This document shows positions 1 to 9,778 of a stretch of DNA of 64,000 nt, in pieces (positions within the stretch are counted from its first letter, which is position 1; each line of letters opens with the position of its first letter). The stretch covers positions 1 to 64,000 of the forward strand of contig NZ_LVYD01000070.1 of NCBI RefSeq assembly GCF_002077945.1. The letters are read 5' to 3'. The stretch comes from Niastella vici. Its GTDB lineage: Bacteria > Bacteroidota > Bacteroidia > Chitinophagales > Chitinophagaceae. The notes below the pieces were generated by a model. That model searched no databases and was not told the DNA's origin. It saw only the letters and a list, made by a program, of their open reading frames with translations. The translations under genes were made by a program, and so were the position numbers.

Positions 1-44
1 CACGGGCTTTGCACAGCGCGATAGAAATCTGTCCAGTTGACCCG
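1..44. repeat. 44-bp dispersed direct repeat, copy A
   Basis: This stretch matches 7716-7759 in the same orientation at 41 of 44 positions, with differences at repeat positions 6, 29 and 37. Similarity stops right after position 44. The left side is cut by the window edge, so the true repeat may be longer. No transposase or terminal inverted repeat is visible. It could be the scar of a mobile element or a dispersed intergenic repeat. Confidence 0.75.
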
Positions 45-59
45 TCTAAAATTTACGAG

Positions 60-86
60 CCCTTTCAAATCATTGGATTTGAAGGG
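60..86 (-). terminator. Hairpin after the TonB receptor gene
   Basis: The arms at 60-71 and 76-86 are complementary over about 11 bp with one bulged base and a 4-nt loop. The hairpin lies 46 nt past the stop of the minus-strand receptor gene. There is no long U-tract, so terminator function is inferred from position and stem strength. Confidence 0.5.
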
Positions 87-132
87 ACTTTTTGGTTCGA
101 AATATTCTTGAATTTGGAATACGTCTGGTCGG

Positions 133-2355
133 TTAATTGAAATTGTATCTCAGCTCCAATCCTCCAAACACCACGGTGTTCAGTGGTGCAGGTAAATAGG
201 CATCGGGCAGTTGGTTTACAAAGATCATTAACGGGTATTGCACTTTGGTAATGTTGTTCACCCCGAAAGATGCATCCAACTCAAAGCGCCTCATAATATT
301 CCGGTGAAAACCAATTTTACCATTAAGCAGGTTGTAGGAAGAACTCTTGTTTGCTCCATCAGATGTAATGAAAACATCACTTCTGTAAGAATACATCATG
401 CTTGCATACAGGCCGGGCTTTGTGGTAACGTCAATCCCCGCATTTGTCGTGATCTTTGGCACTCCGGCCACTGATTTTTTGCTATAATCTGTTGTGGTGA
501 TATTACCCGTGGTGGTACCTGTTTGAAATATAAAGTTATTGCCATAGTTAAAATCTGACCAGGTAAGGTTGGCAAAAGGGGCCACGCTGGTAAACAAACC
601 GTGACCGTCTTTCACTACAAACCATTTTAACGAAGTTTCCATTCCGTTGTGAACCTGATCTCCGCCATTCACTACATAACTATAAGCAGTTGTAGTGCTG
701 TTCAGCTGCACGGCAACTGTCGTCATCTTGTTGCTGAATTTTGTATGGAACAGGGAGAGCTGATAAGCCAGCCTGCCTTTATACAGGGCGCCTTTTGTTC
801 CTATTTCAAACTGATCGCCCACCTCGGGTTTCAATGAACTGTTTATTCTACCGGAAGCCGGCGTAGCAGGTGCCGTCACTACCGGCGTGGTGATAAAAAA
901 GTAAGCGCTTGCCGGGGCTTTATATCCCCTGCTGTAAGCTGCATATACAGACAGTTCCTCGTTAAATACTTTGTTGATCGCTACATGGGGCGATACCATT
1001 TGCTTATAGGAGGTATCGTAGTGCGAAGGTTTGGCTGCTGTTTCGGGGTTGAAACGATCATCCAACGAAACTCGCTGGCGGCTTACGCCCACGCCTGCAG
1101 TCAAAGAAAACTGGTGTGGCAAAGCAAGGGTCCATTCGGTAAATAAAGTTGAAGTACCTGTTACCGTGAACATGTTCGATGTAGAGGCGTTAACCACCCA
1201 GTAAGGTTTTCCCAATACCCAGGGCGTGGTGGTGGTATCTGCAGGGTTTTGTTTCATATTATAACCCACGGTTTGCGCCACCTGGCCCTGCATTTCAATA
1301 CCGGTGATGCCGCTTAATGAAATGGCGTCGTTCAGTAAAAATTTTGTTCCGAATGAAGAACGGAAGCCATAGTTTACCGCTGTTTTATCGGTCCACCCGC
1401 CGGCAGAGCTGGCATCGCTTCTGTAACCCGAGCCAAAAACAGCCGTGGTATTGTATATGCTTTCATTGAAATTATACGTATGTTCCATTCCGCCCCTGAA
1501 GCTGGAAACATGGCTGTGTCCGTTCCTTTTTATATATTCAATATTGCCAGAATAGTCCTTAGCGGCATATTGATCAAGGGTGAGTTCGCCCAACCGTTCA
1601 TCATAGCTGTTTGTATAGCTGAAATAAGTGCTTAGCCTTTGTTTCTGATTCAATTCAAATTCCGTCAGCACGTTTACAAAGTCTTTGTTTGATCTGTTAT
1701 GCATAGAAAAGCCATCCGATCTTTGTTTGGCGTAGCTTACTAACAGGGCCGAATGATCGGTTGCGGTTTGCACGCGCGTAGTATATCGCTGCAGGCCATA
1801 ATTGCCCACCATAACATCCTGCTGAACGGCTGTCTTCCCTTTTTCGGGTTGAACCATTTTCAAATTCACTACACCGGCGATCGCCTGGCCGTACAACGTA
1901 CCCGCAGGGCCTTTGATGATCTCTACATTGCCAATTGAACCATAATCTATATCATCCAATAAAGTAATGCCTTCTGCATCTGTTACGGGAATGCCATTAA
2001 GATACACTTTGTAGCCCTGCCCGTCAAAATTGCTGCTGATGCCCCGTGCACCACGTGTACCATTGCCATAGCCGCGAATATTGAACTGTTGCCCACCCGA
2101 TACACTTCTGCGTTGCATCGATACGCCGGGCACATTGCCATTAATGGCGTCATCGAGAAAAATGCCCTGCCCACGCTTTAACTCGGTTGTTTTCAAAGTG
2201 GCGATGGATGCAGGCTGATACAGCAAAGATCTATTCTGCCCCGCTGTGGCTGTTATCTCCACAGTATCCAATACTTTTCCTTTTATTGTGTTTTGTGAAA
2301 AGGCAGTTGAGAATAAGAAATTAAAGAATGATAAAACAACAAGAGTACGATTCAT
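133..2355 (-). CDS. TonB-dependent outer-membrane receptor
   Basis: This is a 740-aa outer-membrane active-transport receptor. A signal peptide (about residues 1-20, ending AFSQ) is followed by a short TonB-box-like segment (DTVEITA), a plug domain (about 45-170; motifs FNIRGYG, VEIIKGPAGTLYG, GVVNLK) and a 22-strand-type beta-barrel to the C-terminus, which ends in alternating aromatic residues (LELRYNFN). The usual Bacteroidota N-terminal carboxypeptidase-regulatory-like domain and a SusD partner gene are both absent. This points to a siderophore, cofactor or metal receptor of the FecA/FhuA kind and not a polysaccharide-utilisation SusC. The substrate cannot be read from sequence. It lies 96 nt downstream of a lipoprotein gene on the same strand and may be co-transcribed with it. 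The ATG at 2355 directly precedes a good signal peptide. Confidence 0.93.
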   Translation of the reverse strand: MNRTLVVLSFFNFLFSTAFSQNTIKGKVLDTVEITATAGQNRSLLYQPASIATLKTTELKRGQGIFLDDAINGNVPGVSMQRRSVSGGQQFNIRGYGNGTRGARGISSNFDGQGYKVYLNGIPVTDAEGITLLDDIDYGSIGNVEIIKGPAGTLYGQAIAGVVNLKMVQPEKGKTAVQQDVMVGNYGLQRYTTRVQTATDHSALLVSYAKQRSDGFSMHNRSNKDFVNVLTEFELNQKQRLSTYFSYTNSYDERLGELTLDQYAAKDYSGNIEYIKRNGHSHVSSFRGGMEHTYNFNESIYNTTAVFGSGYRSDASSAGGWTDKTAVNYGFRSSFGTKFLLNDAISLSGITGIEMQGQVAQTVGYNMKQNPADTTTTPWVLGKPYWVVNASTSNMFTVTGTSTLFTEWTLALPHQFSLTAGVGVSRQRVSLDDRFNPETAAKPSHYDTSYKQMVSPHVAINKVFNEELSVYAAYSRGYKAPASAYFFITTPVVTAPATPASGRINSSLKPEVGDQFEIGTKGALYKGRLAYQLSLFHTKFSNKMTTVAVQLNSTTTAYSYVVNGGDQVHNGMETSLKWFVVKDGHGLFTSVAPFANLTWSDFNYGNNFIFQTGTTTGNITTTDYSKKSVAGVPKITTNAGIDVTTKPGLYASMMYSYRSDVFITSDGANKSSSYNLLNGKIGFHRNIMRRFELDASFGVNNITKVQYPLMIFVNQLPDAYLPAPLNTVVFGGLELRYNFN

Positions 2356-2451
2356 AATAATATTTTAGAATAAGGCATGGTTATTTTACGATTACCAGTT
2401 TTTTAGAGATCACTTCTCCTTTATTACAGATAGATAAAGGTTTGTCTATAT

Positions 2452-2991
2452 CTACACAGCATCCGGCAATTTCAATTCCACCTCATTACCAACAGAACGA
2501 ACTACTGTTTTTGTTCCTTGTCTGCCCTGCAGCAGCATGTGGCCGGGCTTTATTTTTTGCGGCGGGGGCGCCTGCTTTTCTGCAGGTGTCAGATCCAGGC
2601 GCCATAATACATTTCCTTTGGTTAGGATAATCAACACGTGCTCTCCATTGGCTTTTTTTATGCCAGCGTCAACAGATGTGTCTGCAACCGGCATGGCGAT
2701 AATGGAATAGGTTTTACCATTTTTCCAGGCCTTAAGCCATTGTATTGGCTTTGTGCTTTCAATATAAATCGTGTATAAAGTATCCGGCCCCTGGTGCGTT
2801 GGATTGCCCTGAGGATCTACCGCCACAATACCCGGCAAATGTTCAGCCCTGAATGCATAGATGTTCTTAATGCCATCCTTCAGTTGCGCGCCGGCTGTAC
2901 AACCCGTTAAAATGGTCAACGTCAAAAAAATAACTACGGCCGGAAGTTTGCAAACCCAACGATGGTGTATTATTATAAATGGTAACCTCAT
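2452..2991 (-). CDS. Hypothetical lipoprotein upstream of the TonB receptor
   Basis: The 179-aa protein has a hydrophobic N-terminal segment ending in a lipobox (LTGC, Cys31), so it is predicted to be an exported lipoprotein. The basic N-region is longer than usual for a signal peptide (KLPAVVIF starts near residue 15), but no later ATG fits. The mature part looks like a small beta-rich domain (segments DTLYTIYIESTKPIQWLKAW and EHVLIILTKGNVLWRLDL). I do not recognise a family. Same strand as the receptor gene 96 nt downstream; a shared role in uptake is plausible but rests only on position. Confidence 0.75.
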   Translation of the reverse strand: MRLPFIIIHHRWVCKLPAVVIFLTLTILTGCTAGAQLKDGIKNIYAFRAEHLPGIVAVDPQGNPTHQGPDTLYTIYIESTKPIQWLKAWKNGKTYSIIAMPVADTSVDAGIKKANGEHVLIILTKGNVLWRLDLTPAEKQAPPPQKIKPGHMLLQGRQGTKTVVRSVGNEVELKLPDAV

Positions 2992-3009
2992 CGTATTTCG
3001 GAATTTTTG

Positions 3010-3047
3010 GATTTAGGGATTTTGTGATTTAATTAAATCCCCAAATC
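3010..3047 (-). terminator. Hairpin after the 1463-aa gene
   Basis: Arms 3010-3022 and 3035-3047 pair at 12 of 13 positions around a 12-nt loop. It sits between two minus-strand genes, just past the stop of the upstream one. The flank reiterates the word AAATCGCT, a style seen at other gene ends in this window. Confidence 0.55.
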
Positions 3048-3068
3048 GCTAAATCGCTAAATCAGAAA

Positions 3069-6000
3069 TCAGAGTTTTAGTACTTTATTCACGTACAATC
3101 TACCATCTGCAAAAGTTCGCAACAAATAAATTCCCGGAAACAGGCGAATACCGGAAAGATCAATTCTTATGAGATTAGAACTTCCGTATTGTTTCCTGAA
3201 TACAGTAACCCCTCTTAAATCTACTAATTCAAATTGTACGTTCGATTGTGGCTGTTTAGCAAACCGTACGTCTATATAACTATGGAACGGATTGTTCAAC
3301 ACCCAAACCTTTTGATGGTTATTGGGATTTAGTATCAGCACCTTGTCGCTAAGAATATAGCTGCTATCCGTCCGCACTATCTTCAGCCGGTAATAATTCA
3401 CATCGTCTGCATGCCTGTCGGTAAAATAATAGCTACAGACCGATGCATTCCGACGAAAGGCATTTACCCTGCCAAGTTTGGTGAAGTCTACTCCGTTTTC
3501 TGATTTCTGCACTTCAAAATAATCCAGGTTGGGTTGTACACTGGTTTTCCAATGTAACAATACATTATCGCTATATAGTTTACCTTCAAAATCAAGCAAC
3601 AGCAGTTTTAAAGGACTAACACCCGGAATACCCGCACCAAAACCCGCCGCGCCGCCGGAGAAGGTATAGCTCAATGTATAATCATTGCCATAAGATCCAT
3701 GCACCGGTGTAACCACAGTTACCTTACCTGCCACCGATGGATCGGCAGGCGTTACCTGGTTGATGGGCACATTGGCTTTAACAAGCTGGATGCTATCCCA
3801 CGACTGATGCATAGCCGCTTCCCATGCAGCTTTTTCATCTGCACTATAATACAATGTCAGCTGATATTGTCCGGATGTATCGGTAGAAGATGGGGTAATA
3901 TAAAATGTTTTATTCATAAGCCGGTTAGCCGCCGAATCGCTCCAGAAAGGTGTGGCGCCCAATCCTGCCCGGTCAATAGCAACAGAGGTGCAACCAAAAT
4001 CAAAACCGTTCAGCGAAGTAAGCCGGGCCATCAACTTGCCGTTTGTGCTGTAATAATAAATGCTATTGTCGGGCGCCAGGTAATTGGTTGATCCTGTATT
4101 GACGGTTGTTTCAATTGTTACACCGGCCTGAATGCCTGTTAATATAATATCCGGACGGATATAAAATCCACTTACAGAATTATAAGCAGCATCCAGTGAA
4201 CATCCTACGCCGGTAGACGTCCGGTTCCAGATGCCCATCACATCAGTAGTGACGTTGGTGGAAACATAATCGCCGCTGCCTGAAAAAGCAGTTCCATTAT
4301 CATAACAAATTTCAACAAGCAAATTAGAAGTGCCGTCCCAATAAAATGGTGTATTAAAAGTAAAGGTATTCATCCCTTGTACGGTAGAATAAGTTTGTGA
4401 ATAACATACCGTAGCACCTGTTTCAAACACCAGTGAGCCTAAATTCGTACTCGTTGTATTCTTTAATGAAATAGTAAGGTTCGAATCAGGCAGCGTACTT
4501 GTTTTCGTTAACACATTAAAGCCTAACGAAGAAATATTTCCCGCTTTAAAACCCATGGCCGTGAGCTCGGAAGCAAGATAGATATACTGGCTTTTCGCTT
4601 TCTGGAAGCTGCTGCGGAAAGGTTGAATGTAGCCGCCCGACAGATCGCCGGCTCCTATTGTAGCTGTGCGCACAGCACCAGGCATCAGGGGCGCCGCATC
4701 GTTATCAGCAATAAAAAAAGTATATGAAGTACTGCCGGGGGGTACCAATGCATTGGTATGGCCGGCAATAGTATAATTTAACGTAAAAGACTCCGTGCTT
4801 TCTATATTGCCATCGTCGTACACCCTGATAGTTATATGCTGTGCCGTTGAAGAATCGGTAGCAAACGTTATTTTATTGGAAGGCGATGTAAAGCTGCCAT
4901 TGGCAGTAAAATCGAAATCAATGCCCTGTTTAGCACTGCCGCCCGCTGCTACTGTTACAGTCGCTGTAGCATCGCCAGTGGCCGGCATATCTATCGTCAT
5001 GTTCACCGTGTAATCAGTGTACCCACGGCAACCTGCGGTGGCTGAAGTTGCTTCCTGTTGTGTTGTATAGGGATATGCAAACCGTACAAACGGAGCAGTG
5101 GCCGGGATGGTGGTGGTCCACAAACCGCGACCATGGGTCGCAGCGGCCAGAGTACGGTCGCTTCTCCGGAACTGCAGCATATCTGTACGTACAACGGGGA
5201 AATTGGCGTCCTGTGTCCATACCGTGGCAGATCCGTTGATCAGATCCGTTTCGTAAACACCCATATCGGTAGCAATGATGGCCTGCGTGTTATCGTCGGG
5301 ATAAAACATAGCCCACCGCACGGGAATATCGGGCAGGTTACCTGAAATATTGCTCCAGCCCGAACTGCCACCACCTGTAGTGGTCACCCACACATGAGCC
5401 GATCCATAGTTGGAAAACGTAGCAATCAGGTTGCTGTCATTAGTACCCATAGCTACACACGAAACGGTGGAAGCTGCACTCATGCTGCTGCCGGTAATAT
5501 CGGTAGCCACGGGTGAAGCGGCATTAGCATTATCGACCTGTAAAATTTTTGTAGAACCGGTTCCCAGAAATATACGGTTCGGCGTATAGGGCGAAACAGA
5601 TACATGCGTAACCAGACCCGATGCAAGTGCAGCAACGGTAACAGGCGTGAACGTACTGCCTGTTTGCGGGTTTTCCCATCGCACATACTGACCTGCGTTG
5701 CCCGCTGTATACATTTTATTATTCAGGTCGTCGTAGTCGGTTGGATTGATGAATCGCCCAACTGTGCTGGAATAATTAACAGAGCTCCAGGTACTACCGC
5801 CATTGGTGCTGCGCCTGTACTGGCTATATACATAAGATCCAAACTGGTATTGCGGCTGATCCTGATCGATATGCACAAAGGCGCCGTCGCCACCGGTAAT
5901 TTCAATGGAACCACCCAAACCCGGGCTGGTTAGCTGGTGGCAGCCATTATCCTGCGCCCCTGCCAGAAAATAATTGGTAGTACCGGGATGTATGGCGCAG

Positions 6001-7460
6001 GAATAGAACTGTTTCAATCGCAGCCCCACATTGCGGTCGCTGAAAGTAGTGCCGCCATTGGCCGAATAAAATATACCGCCGTCGCTGCCTACCAATACCT
6101 GGTTGCCTGCCCATGCCACAATGTGTTGATCGGCATGAACATAATTGCCCGTAGTACCTACCCAGGCAGATATGCGCGACCAGGTAGCGCCCCCATCAGT
6201 GGAACGGTAACAGTTCAATCCGCCCGCAATGACATTATTAGGGTTGGCAGGATCTGCGCCGATAGCCAGGTTATACCACCCCTGCCCCGAGCTGAGATCG
6301 TTGGTACCTGAAGCAGCAGGTGGAGAAGTAGTTGTTGGTGACCAGTTGGCGCCACCATCAACCGATTTATATATCTGCGGTGTTTGAAAGGCAGCGTTCG
6401 CATTCAACACATATAAGGTATTGCCGGAGCATGTTATTTCGCAGTTGTATTGCACGGGCGTGAACGAAGTTGTGGGTGCCGTCCAGGTAGCGGATGTAAC
6501 CGTGGCCGGGTTATCGGTAAAGCGATAACCGGCAATAGAAGCTGCCGTATTGTAATAACCACATACAATATGCATTCTGCCGGTGCTGCTCAATTTCATT
6601 TCGGTTACCCGTGCGCTTAGTCCGGAGGGCGTTATATTGGTCCAGGTATTACCGCCATCAGCAGAGCGTTGAATGCCTGCGCCGCTTCCAATAGTAGCAA
6701 CATAGACATTACCTAACGTGTCGCAAATAACCTTCGACACGTTCCAGAAGTTGGTTGTGGCAGGCAATACACTCCAGGTTACGCCGTGATCGGTACTTTT
6801 CCATACACCGCCACCACGAACTGCATCGGCATTAAAAGCCTTCTCGCCGGTACCGAAGTACATGATATTTGGATTGGAAGGGTCCTGGCAAATAGAAGCG
6901 ATGGCGAGGTTGCCAAAGAAGTCATTCACCAGCGACCAGCTTGCCGGCGATGCAGTAATATCGTTCGTTTTCCAAACTCCGCCGTCGATACCCCCTACCC
7001 ACACTGTTTTGTGGTTGGTATCTGCAATGTCGACCCATATGGCGCGCATACGGCCGCTGGTAGCACCATTGCCGGCACGTGTATTTCCGTTGCTGGGGCC
7101 GGTGGCGTCTGTATTAGGACCTCTTTCGATCCATGTTAGTGAAGAAGCGGTAGTGAGGCGGCCGGTGGTTTGCATTTGCCGGCTTCGTTTACGCATCAGC
7201 TCGTTGTAGGCATTAACAAGTCTGTACTTAGGTACATAGCCGAGCGATACATCTTTTGTCTTTTCAATTTCCTGTTGCTGGGCTTCCCAAATTCCATCTT
7301 CATCTTCTTCTTTCCCTTCCGTTCTTTCGTCGTCATCATCTTCATTATGATCTTTTCCGTCATATGAATCTTCGTAATGGTGTCGTGCCTTTAGCTGATA
7401 AAGGCTAACGCCTGCAACACCAACAGCAGCGCACAGGCACAACAGGATAATTTTTCTCAT
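3069..7460 (-). CDS. Secreted sortilin/BNR beta-propeller protein with Calx-beta and T9SS type A signal
   Basis: This 1463-aa protein is predicted to be secreted or surface-attached through the type IX system. Order: signal peptide (1-17), very acidic low-complexity linker (about 29-55, runs of D/E), a long region of sortilin/VPS10-like BNR repeats (about 105-790; recurring patterns such as VWKSTDHGVTWS, IQRSADGGNTWT and CYRSTDGGATWS are Asp-box motifs), a Calx-beta-like domain (about 800-920; GIDFDFTANGS, DDGNIESTESFTL), further beta-rich domains, and a C-terminal T9SS sorting domain (about 1385-1463; VWVLNNPFHSYIDVRF, then GIYLLRTFADGRLYVNKVLKL-type ending). Asp-box propellers occur in sialidases and carbohydrate-active enzymes, but no catalytic residues are recognisable, so binding or adhesion is more likely. 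First gene of the minus-strand block running toward the TonB receptor. Confidence 0.88.
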   Translation of the reverse strand: MRKIILLCLCAAVGVAGVSLYQLKARHHYEDSYDGKDHNEDDDDERTEGKEEDEDGIWEAQQQEIEKTKDVSLGYVPKYRLVNAYNELMRKRSRQMQTTGRLTTASSLTWIERGPNTDATGPSNGNTRAGNGATSGRMRAIWVDIADTNHKTVWVGGIDGGVWKTNDITASPASWSLVNDFFGNLAIASICQDPSNPNIMYFGTGEKAFNADAVRGGGVWKSTDHGVTWSVLPATTNFWNVSKVICDTLGNVYVATIGSGAGIQRSADGGNTWTNITPSGLSARVTEMKLSSTGRMHIVCGYYNTAASIAGYRFTDNPATVTSATWTAPTTSFTPVQYNCEITCSGNTLYVLNANAAFQTPQIYKSVDGGANWSPTTTSPPAASGTNDLSSGQGWYNLAIGADPANPNNVIAGGLNCYRSTDGGATWSRISAWVGTTGNYVHADQHIVAWAGNQVLVGSDGGIFYSANGGTTFSDRNVGLRLKQFYSCAIHPGTTNYFLAGAQDNGCHQLTSPGLGGSIEITGGDGAFVHIDQDQPQYQFGSYVYSQYRRSTNGGSTWSSVNYSSTVGRFINPTDYDDLNNKMYTAGNAGQYVRWENPQTGSTFTPVTVAALASGLVTHVSVSPYTPNRIFLGTGSTKILQVDNANAASPVATDITGSSMSAASTVSCVAMGTNDSNLIATFSNYGSAHVWVTTTGGGSSGWSNISGNLPDIPVRWAMFYPDDNTQAIIATDMGVYETDLINGSATVWTQDANFPVVRTDMLQFRRSDRTLAAATHGRGLWTTTIPATAPFVRFAYPYTTQQEATSATAGCRGYTDYTVNMTIDMPATGDATATVTVAAGGSAKQGIDFDFTANGSFTSPSNKITFATDSSTAQHITIRVYDDGNIESTESFTLNYTIAGHTNALVPPGSTSYTFFIADNDAAPLMPGAVRTATIGAGDLSGGYIQPFRSSFQKAKSQYIYLASELTAMGFKAGNISSLGFNVLTKTSTLPDSNLTISLKNTTSTNLGSLVFETGATVCYSQTYSTVQGMNTFTFNTPFYWDGTSNLLVEICYDNGTAFSGSGDYVSTNVTTDVMGIWNRTSTGVGCSLDAAYNSVSGFYIRPDIILTGIQAGVTIETTVNTGSTNYLAPDNSIYYYSTNGKLMARLTSLNGFDFGCTSVAIDRAGLGATPFWSDSAANRLMNKTFYITPSSTDTSGQYQLTLYYSADEKAAWEAAMHQSWDSIQLVKANVPINQVTPADPSVAGKVTVVTPVHGSYGNDYTLSYTFSGGAAGFGAGIPGVSPLKLLLLDFEGKLYSDNVLLHWKTSVQPNLDYFEVQKSENGVDFTKLGRVNAFRRNASVCSYYFTDRHADDVNYYRLKIVRTDSSYILSDKVLILNPNNHQKVWVLNNPFHSYIDVRFAKQPQSNVQFELVDLRGVTVFRKQYGSSNLIRIDLSGIRLFPGIYLLRTFADGRLYVNKVLKL

Positions 7461-7715
7461 AAGTAAGGTTGTTACTGGGGATTAGTGCAGTCAGGATAAA
7501 TTTAAATAATTAAAGTAATTCAACGATGCACAAACGAAAAAAACAAAGAAGAAGTAAGAGGGATTAGTGTTTTTTGTAATAGGTGGGCGCGATTCCGAAA
7601 ACTCATCAGCAATTTTTCCGTTCCCAAGTGTTGTATTATATTGATGAAAAAAATAATTGCTTTCACAAAGCACTGACGAACCTGCATGAGTTTATTGATG
7701 TACCATGCTACACCT

Positions 7716-7759
7716 CACGGACTTTGCACAGCGCGATAGAAATTTGTCCAGCTGACCCG
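7716..7759. repeat. 44-bp dispersed direct repeat, copy B, in a gene-free gap
   Basis: Copy B of the repeat at 1-44 (41/44 identical, same orientation). It lies in the 438-bp gap 7461-7898 between two minus-strand genes. The rest of the gap holds no convincing gene: the 65-codon plus-strand ORF across it has no recognisable sequence, and its last codons are simply the repeat. Copies A and B bracket the TonB/lipoprotein/propeller block. Confidence 0.75.
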
Positions 7760-7846
7760 ACTTTATGCGATTTTGCTTGATTTTGAACGAATGCAATCAA
7801 TTATTATCAGGAACAGGCACTACCACTTTCGGTTTGGGATGGTAAA

Positions 7847-7886
7847 GGGGGATAGAAAACATTTCTATTTTTCTATTGTATCCCCC
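7847..7886 (-). terminator. Strong hairpin after the S74/T9SS gene
   Basis: GGGGGATA (7847-7854) and TATCCCCC (7879-7886) pair perfectly, with further A/T pairing inside. It starts 13 nt past the stop of the 477-aa minus-strand gene, so it is a probable terminator for it. Confidence 0.65.
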
Positions 7887-7898
7887 TCCCCTACCTAT

Positions 7899-9332
7899 TT
7901 ATTTCGTTAAGATCATCTGTTTGGTGTCTATTCGCTGACCATCTACTGTTAGGGTGTAAAAATAACTACCGGCAGCCAGTTCCCCGGCATTTATAGTTAC
8001 CTGACCTTCGCCATAGCTTTTCAGGGGAATGTTTTTTAATATTTGTCCGTTTACAGAACTTACAACCAATTGTGCATATTTGATCGTGGGCGGAAGATAA
8101 TAACTGATTACTGTATTATTATTAAACGGATTAGGGCTGTTTTGTTTTAAAGCAGGCAAGGCGCTGTTGATGGAAGTTGCAATGATGCTGTTCTTCAGGT
8201 TGGTTAGTTGTTGCAACATATCATTGACCTGGGATTGCAGCGCAATGATTTGTGCTTTTAAGCTATCATTCACATTACTTAATTCCTGCACCGACTGCAC
8301 CAATGGCGTTACAAATTCTGCATACCGAAGCCCATAAACATCATTTTCGTTCTTAGGTTTGTCTACACCGTCAAAGTCATATCCTGCTTTTTCAGCGGCA
8401 GCAACTACATCCTGGGCAATAAAACCGGTATGAAGAATTTTTTCACAGGCAGTAATGGCTGCATCCATTTCGGGCATGTTCCGTTTTTTTCCATCCTTAT
8501 CAGTAATTCCATTCGGATGCAAAAATTTGTTAAGCGCCGAAGTGTTAAGAGTATAGGTAACGGGTTTCAACAGCTTAATAAAAACCAGCCCCGGTACATT
8601 GGATTGTATATTGGATTTAAATCTTCCATCCGAAAGTGTTGTCCAGTCTACTATACCGCCTATACTTGTAACAGCTGAATTACCAAACCGCATTTGGTTA
8701 GAGGCTAATATCGTTGCGGTATTTCCTATTGCCGTTGAATTTGAATAGGAGGCCCAGGTATTAAAATCTGCCGCATATCCTATTGCTGTATTAAAGTCGC
8801 CGCCTTCAGATTTGCCAAGTGCATTAGCGCCAAATCCCGAATTACCTGTACCGATAGTATTATAAAGTGATCCATAACCGGAAGCCGTATTATCAGTACC
8901 ACTAACATTCAAGACTAATGATGATACGCCGGTTGCTGTATTGAATTCGCCATCTGCATTCCAGTACATTGATTGAGAGCCAACACCTACATTGTAGCGG
9001 CCTGTATAATTATGACTCATGACATCATCGCCCAGTGCAATGTTTGAGTAGCCGGTTGTATTCAAAATTAAAGCCTGGTATCCCATTGCAACATTAAGCG
9101 TTCCGGTAGTGTTATCACGTAACGAATGAAGACCAAGTGCCGTGTTTTTTAAATTGTAATCAATTATACCCGAAGCCAAGTTATTTGTTCTGAAAACGAG
9201 TGGCTTTGCATCGGTGGTACCAATAAAATTAGTAGCAGGATTAGTGCCGGCATTCCCTGTAAGGCTCCATTGCGCCTGTGCGGCAGTGGCCATTAATAAA
9301 ATAGCAACTAACGTTGTTCTTTTCTTTCTCAT
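7899..9332 (-). CDS. YadA-head-like surface protein with S74 chaperone domain and T9SS type A signal
   Basis: This 477-aa protein has a signal peptide (to about residue 20, AQAQ). YadA/Hia head-like repeats of about 14-20 residues follow (about 60-215; recurring GxxNxAxGxxAL patterns such as GTLNVAMGYQAL and GEFNTATGVSSL), then a peptidase S74 intramolecular chaperone (about 232-345). The S-x4-K dyad of that family is visible in LSDGRFKSNI (Ser near residue 234). A coiled coil (about 345-385, VQELSNVNDSLKAQI) precedes a T9SS sorting domain (about 395-477; SPNPFNNNTVISYYL, ending IDTKQMILTK). S74 domains trimerise phage tail fibres and then cleave themselves off. Here the T9SS signal lies beyond the chaperone, so cleavage would separate adhesin from sorting signal. 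A trimeric surface fibre is inferred. Confidence 0.87.
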   Translation of the reverse strand: MRKKRTTLVAILLMATAAQAQWSLTGNAGTNPATNFIGTTDAKPLVFRTNNLASGIIDYNLKNTALGLHSLRDNTTGTLNVAMGYQALILNTTGYSNIALGDDVMSHNYTGRYNVGVGSQSMYWNADGEFNTATGVSSLVLNVSGTDNTASGYGSLYNTIGTGNSGFGANALGKSEGGDFNTAIGYAADFNTWASYSNSTAIGNTATILASNQMRFGNSAVTSIGGIVDWTTLSDGRFKSNIQSNVPGLVFIKLLKPVTYTLNTSALNKFLHPNGITDKDGKKRNMPEMDAAITACEKILHTGFIAQDVVAAAEKAGYDFDGVDKPKNENDVYGLRYAEFVTPLVQSVQELSNVNDSLKAQIIALQSQVNDMLQQLTNLKNSIIATSINSALPALKQNSPNPFNNNTVISYYLPPTIKYAQLVVSSVNGQILKNIPLKSYGEGQVTINAGELAAGSYFYTLTVDGQRIDTKQMILTK

Positions 9333-9778
9333 AGTTAAGTGAGTTGATAATTAAGGTTTAGGATAATAAAAGAAAGTGCTGGTACTGTGTTAACAGTAAA
9401 CCTTCCTATATTTCATTATTTAGTAGTGAGTTTAACAGTATACCCTTAGGAAAATTCCGCGGAAACAAAATCAGAAGCGTTCCCAGGTAAGTAGGTATGA
9501 ACGTGATTGTTATTACTGCCGTAAATTATACTAAAAAAATCAATAAGCAACTAATCATTATAGTTGTACATTTAAATTTCTTTCGGCATGCGGATAAAAG
9601 AGATGAACACGGCAGACATATTTTAAATTCCGCCATAAACACAAAGCTTCAACGTAGTAACCTAATCTGATACCAGGTAAAAGGCTTTTACAAGTATCAC
9701 ATGCGAGTGGTAGACCTTCTCTTAGCGGTCAATTCTTTCTTATCACGAAGACGGATAGTGAACTCTGGTTGTTGTTCA
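9333..9778. other. Gene-free stretch
   Basis: No ORF with recognisable sequence, no clear hairpin and no RNA family could be identified here. It holds the unassigned promoter region of the minus-strand S74/T9SS gene and runs into the tRNA-like remnant. Confidence 0.5.

Noticed and set aside
3699-4091. 130-codon ORF antisense to the 1463-aa gene, and many like it over other large genes
   Set aside because: These are shadow frames of well-supported genes; the sense frames have domains and normal codon use.
7583-7780. 65-codon plus-strand ORF
   Set aside because: No recognisable sequence; its last part is the 44-bp repeat, and no promoter or start context supports it.
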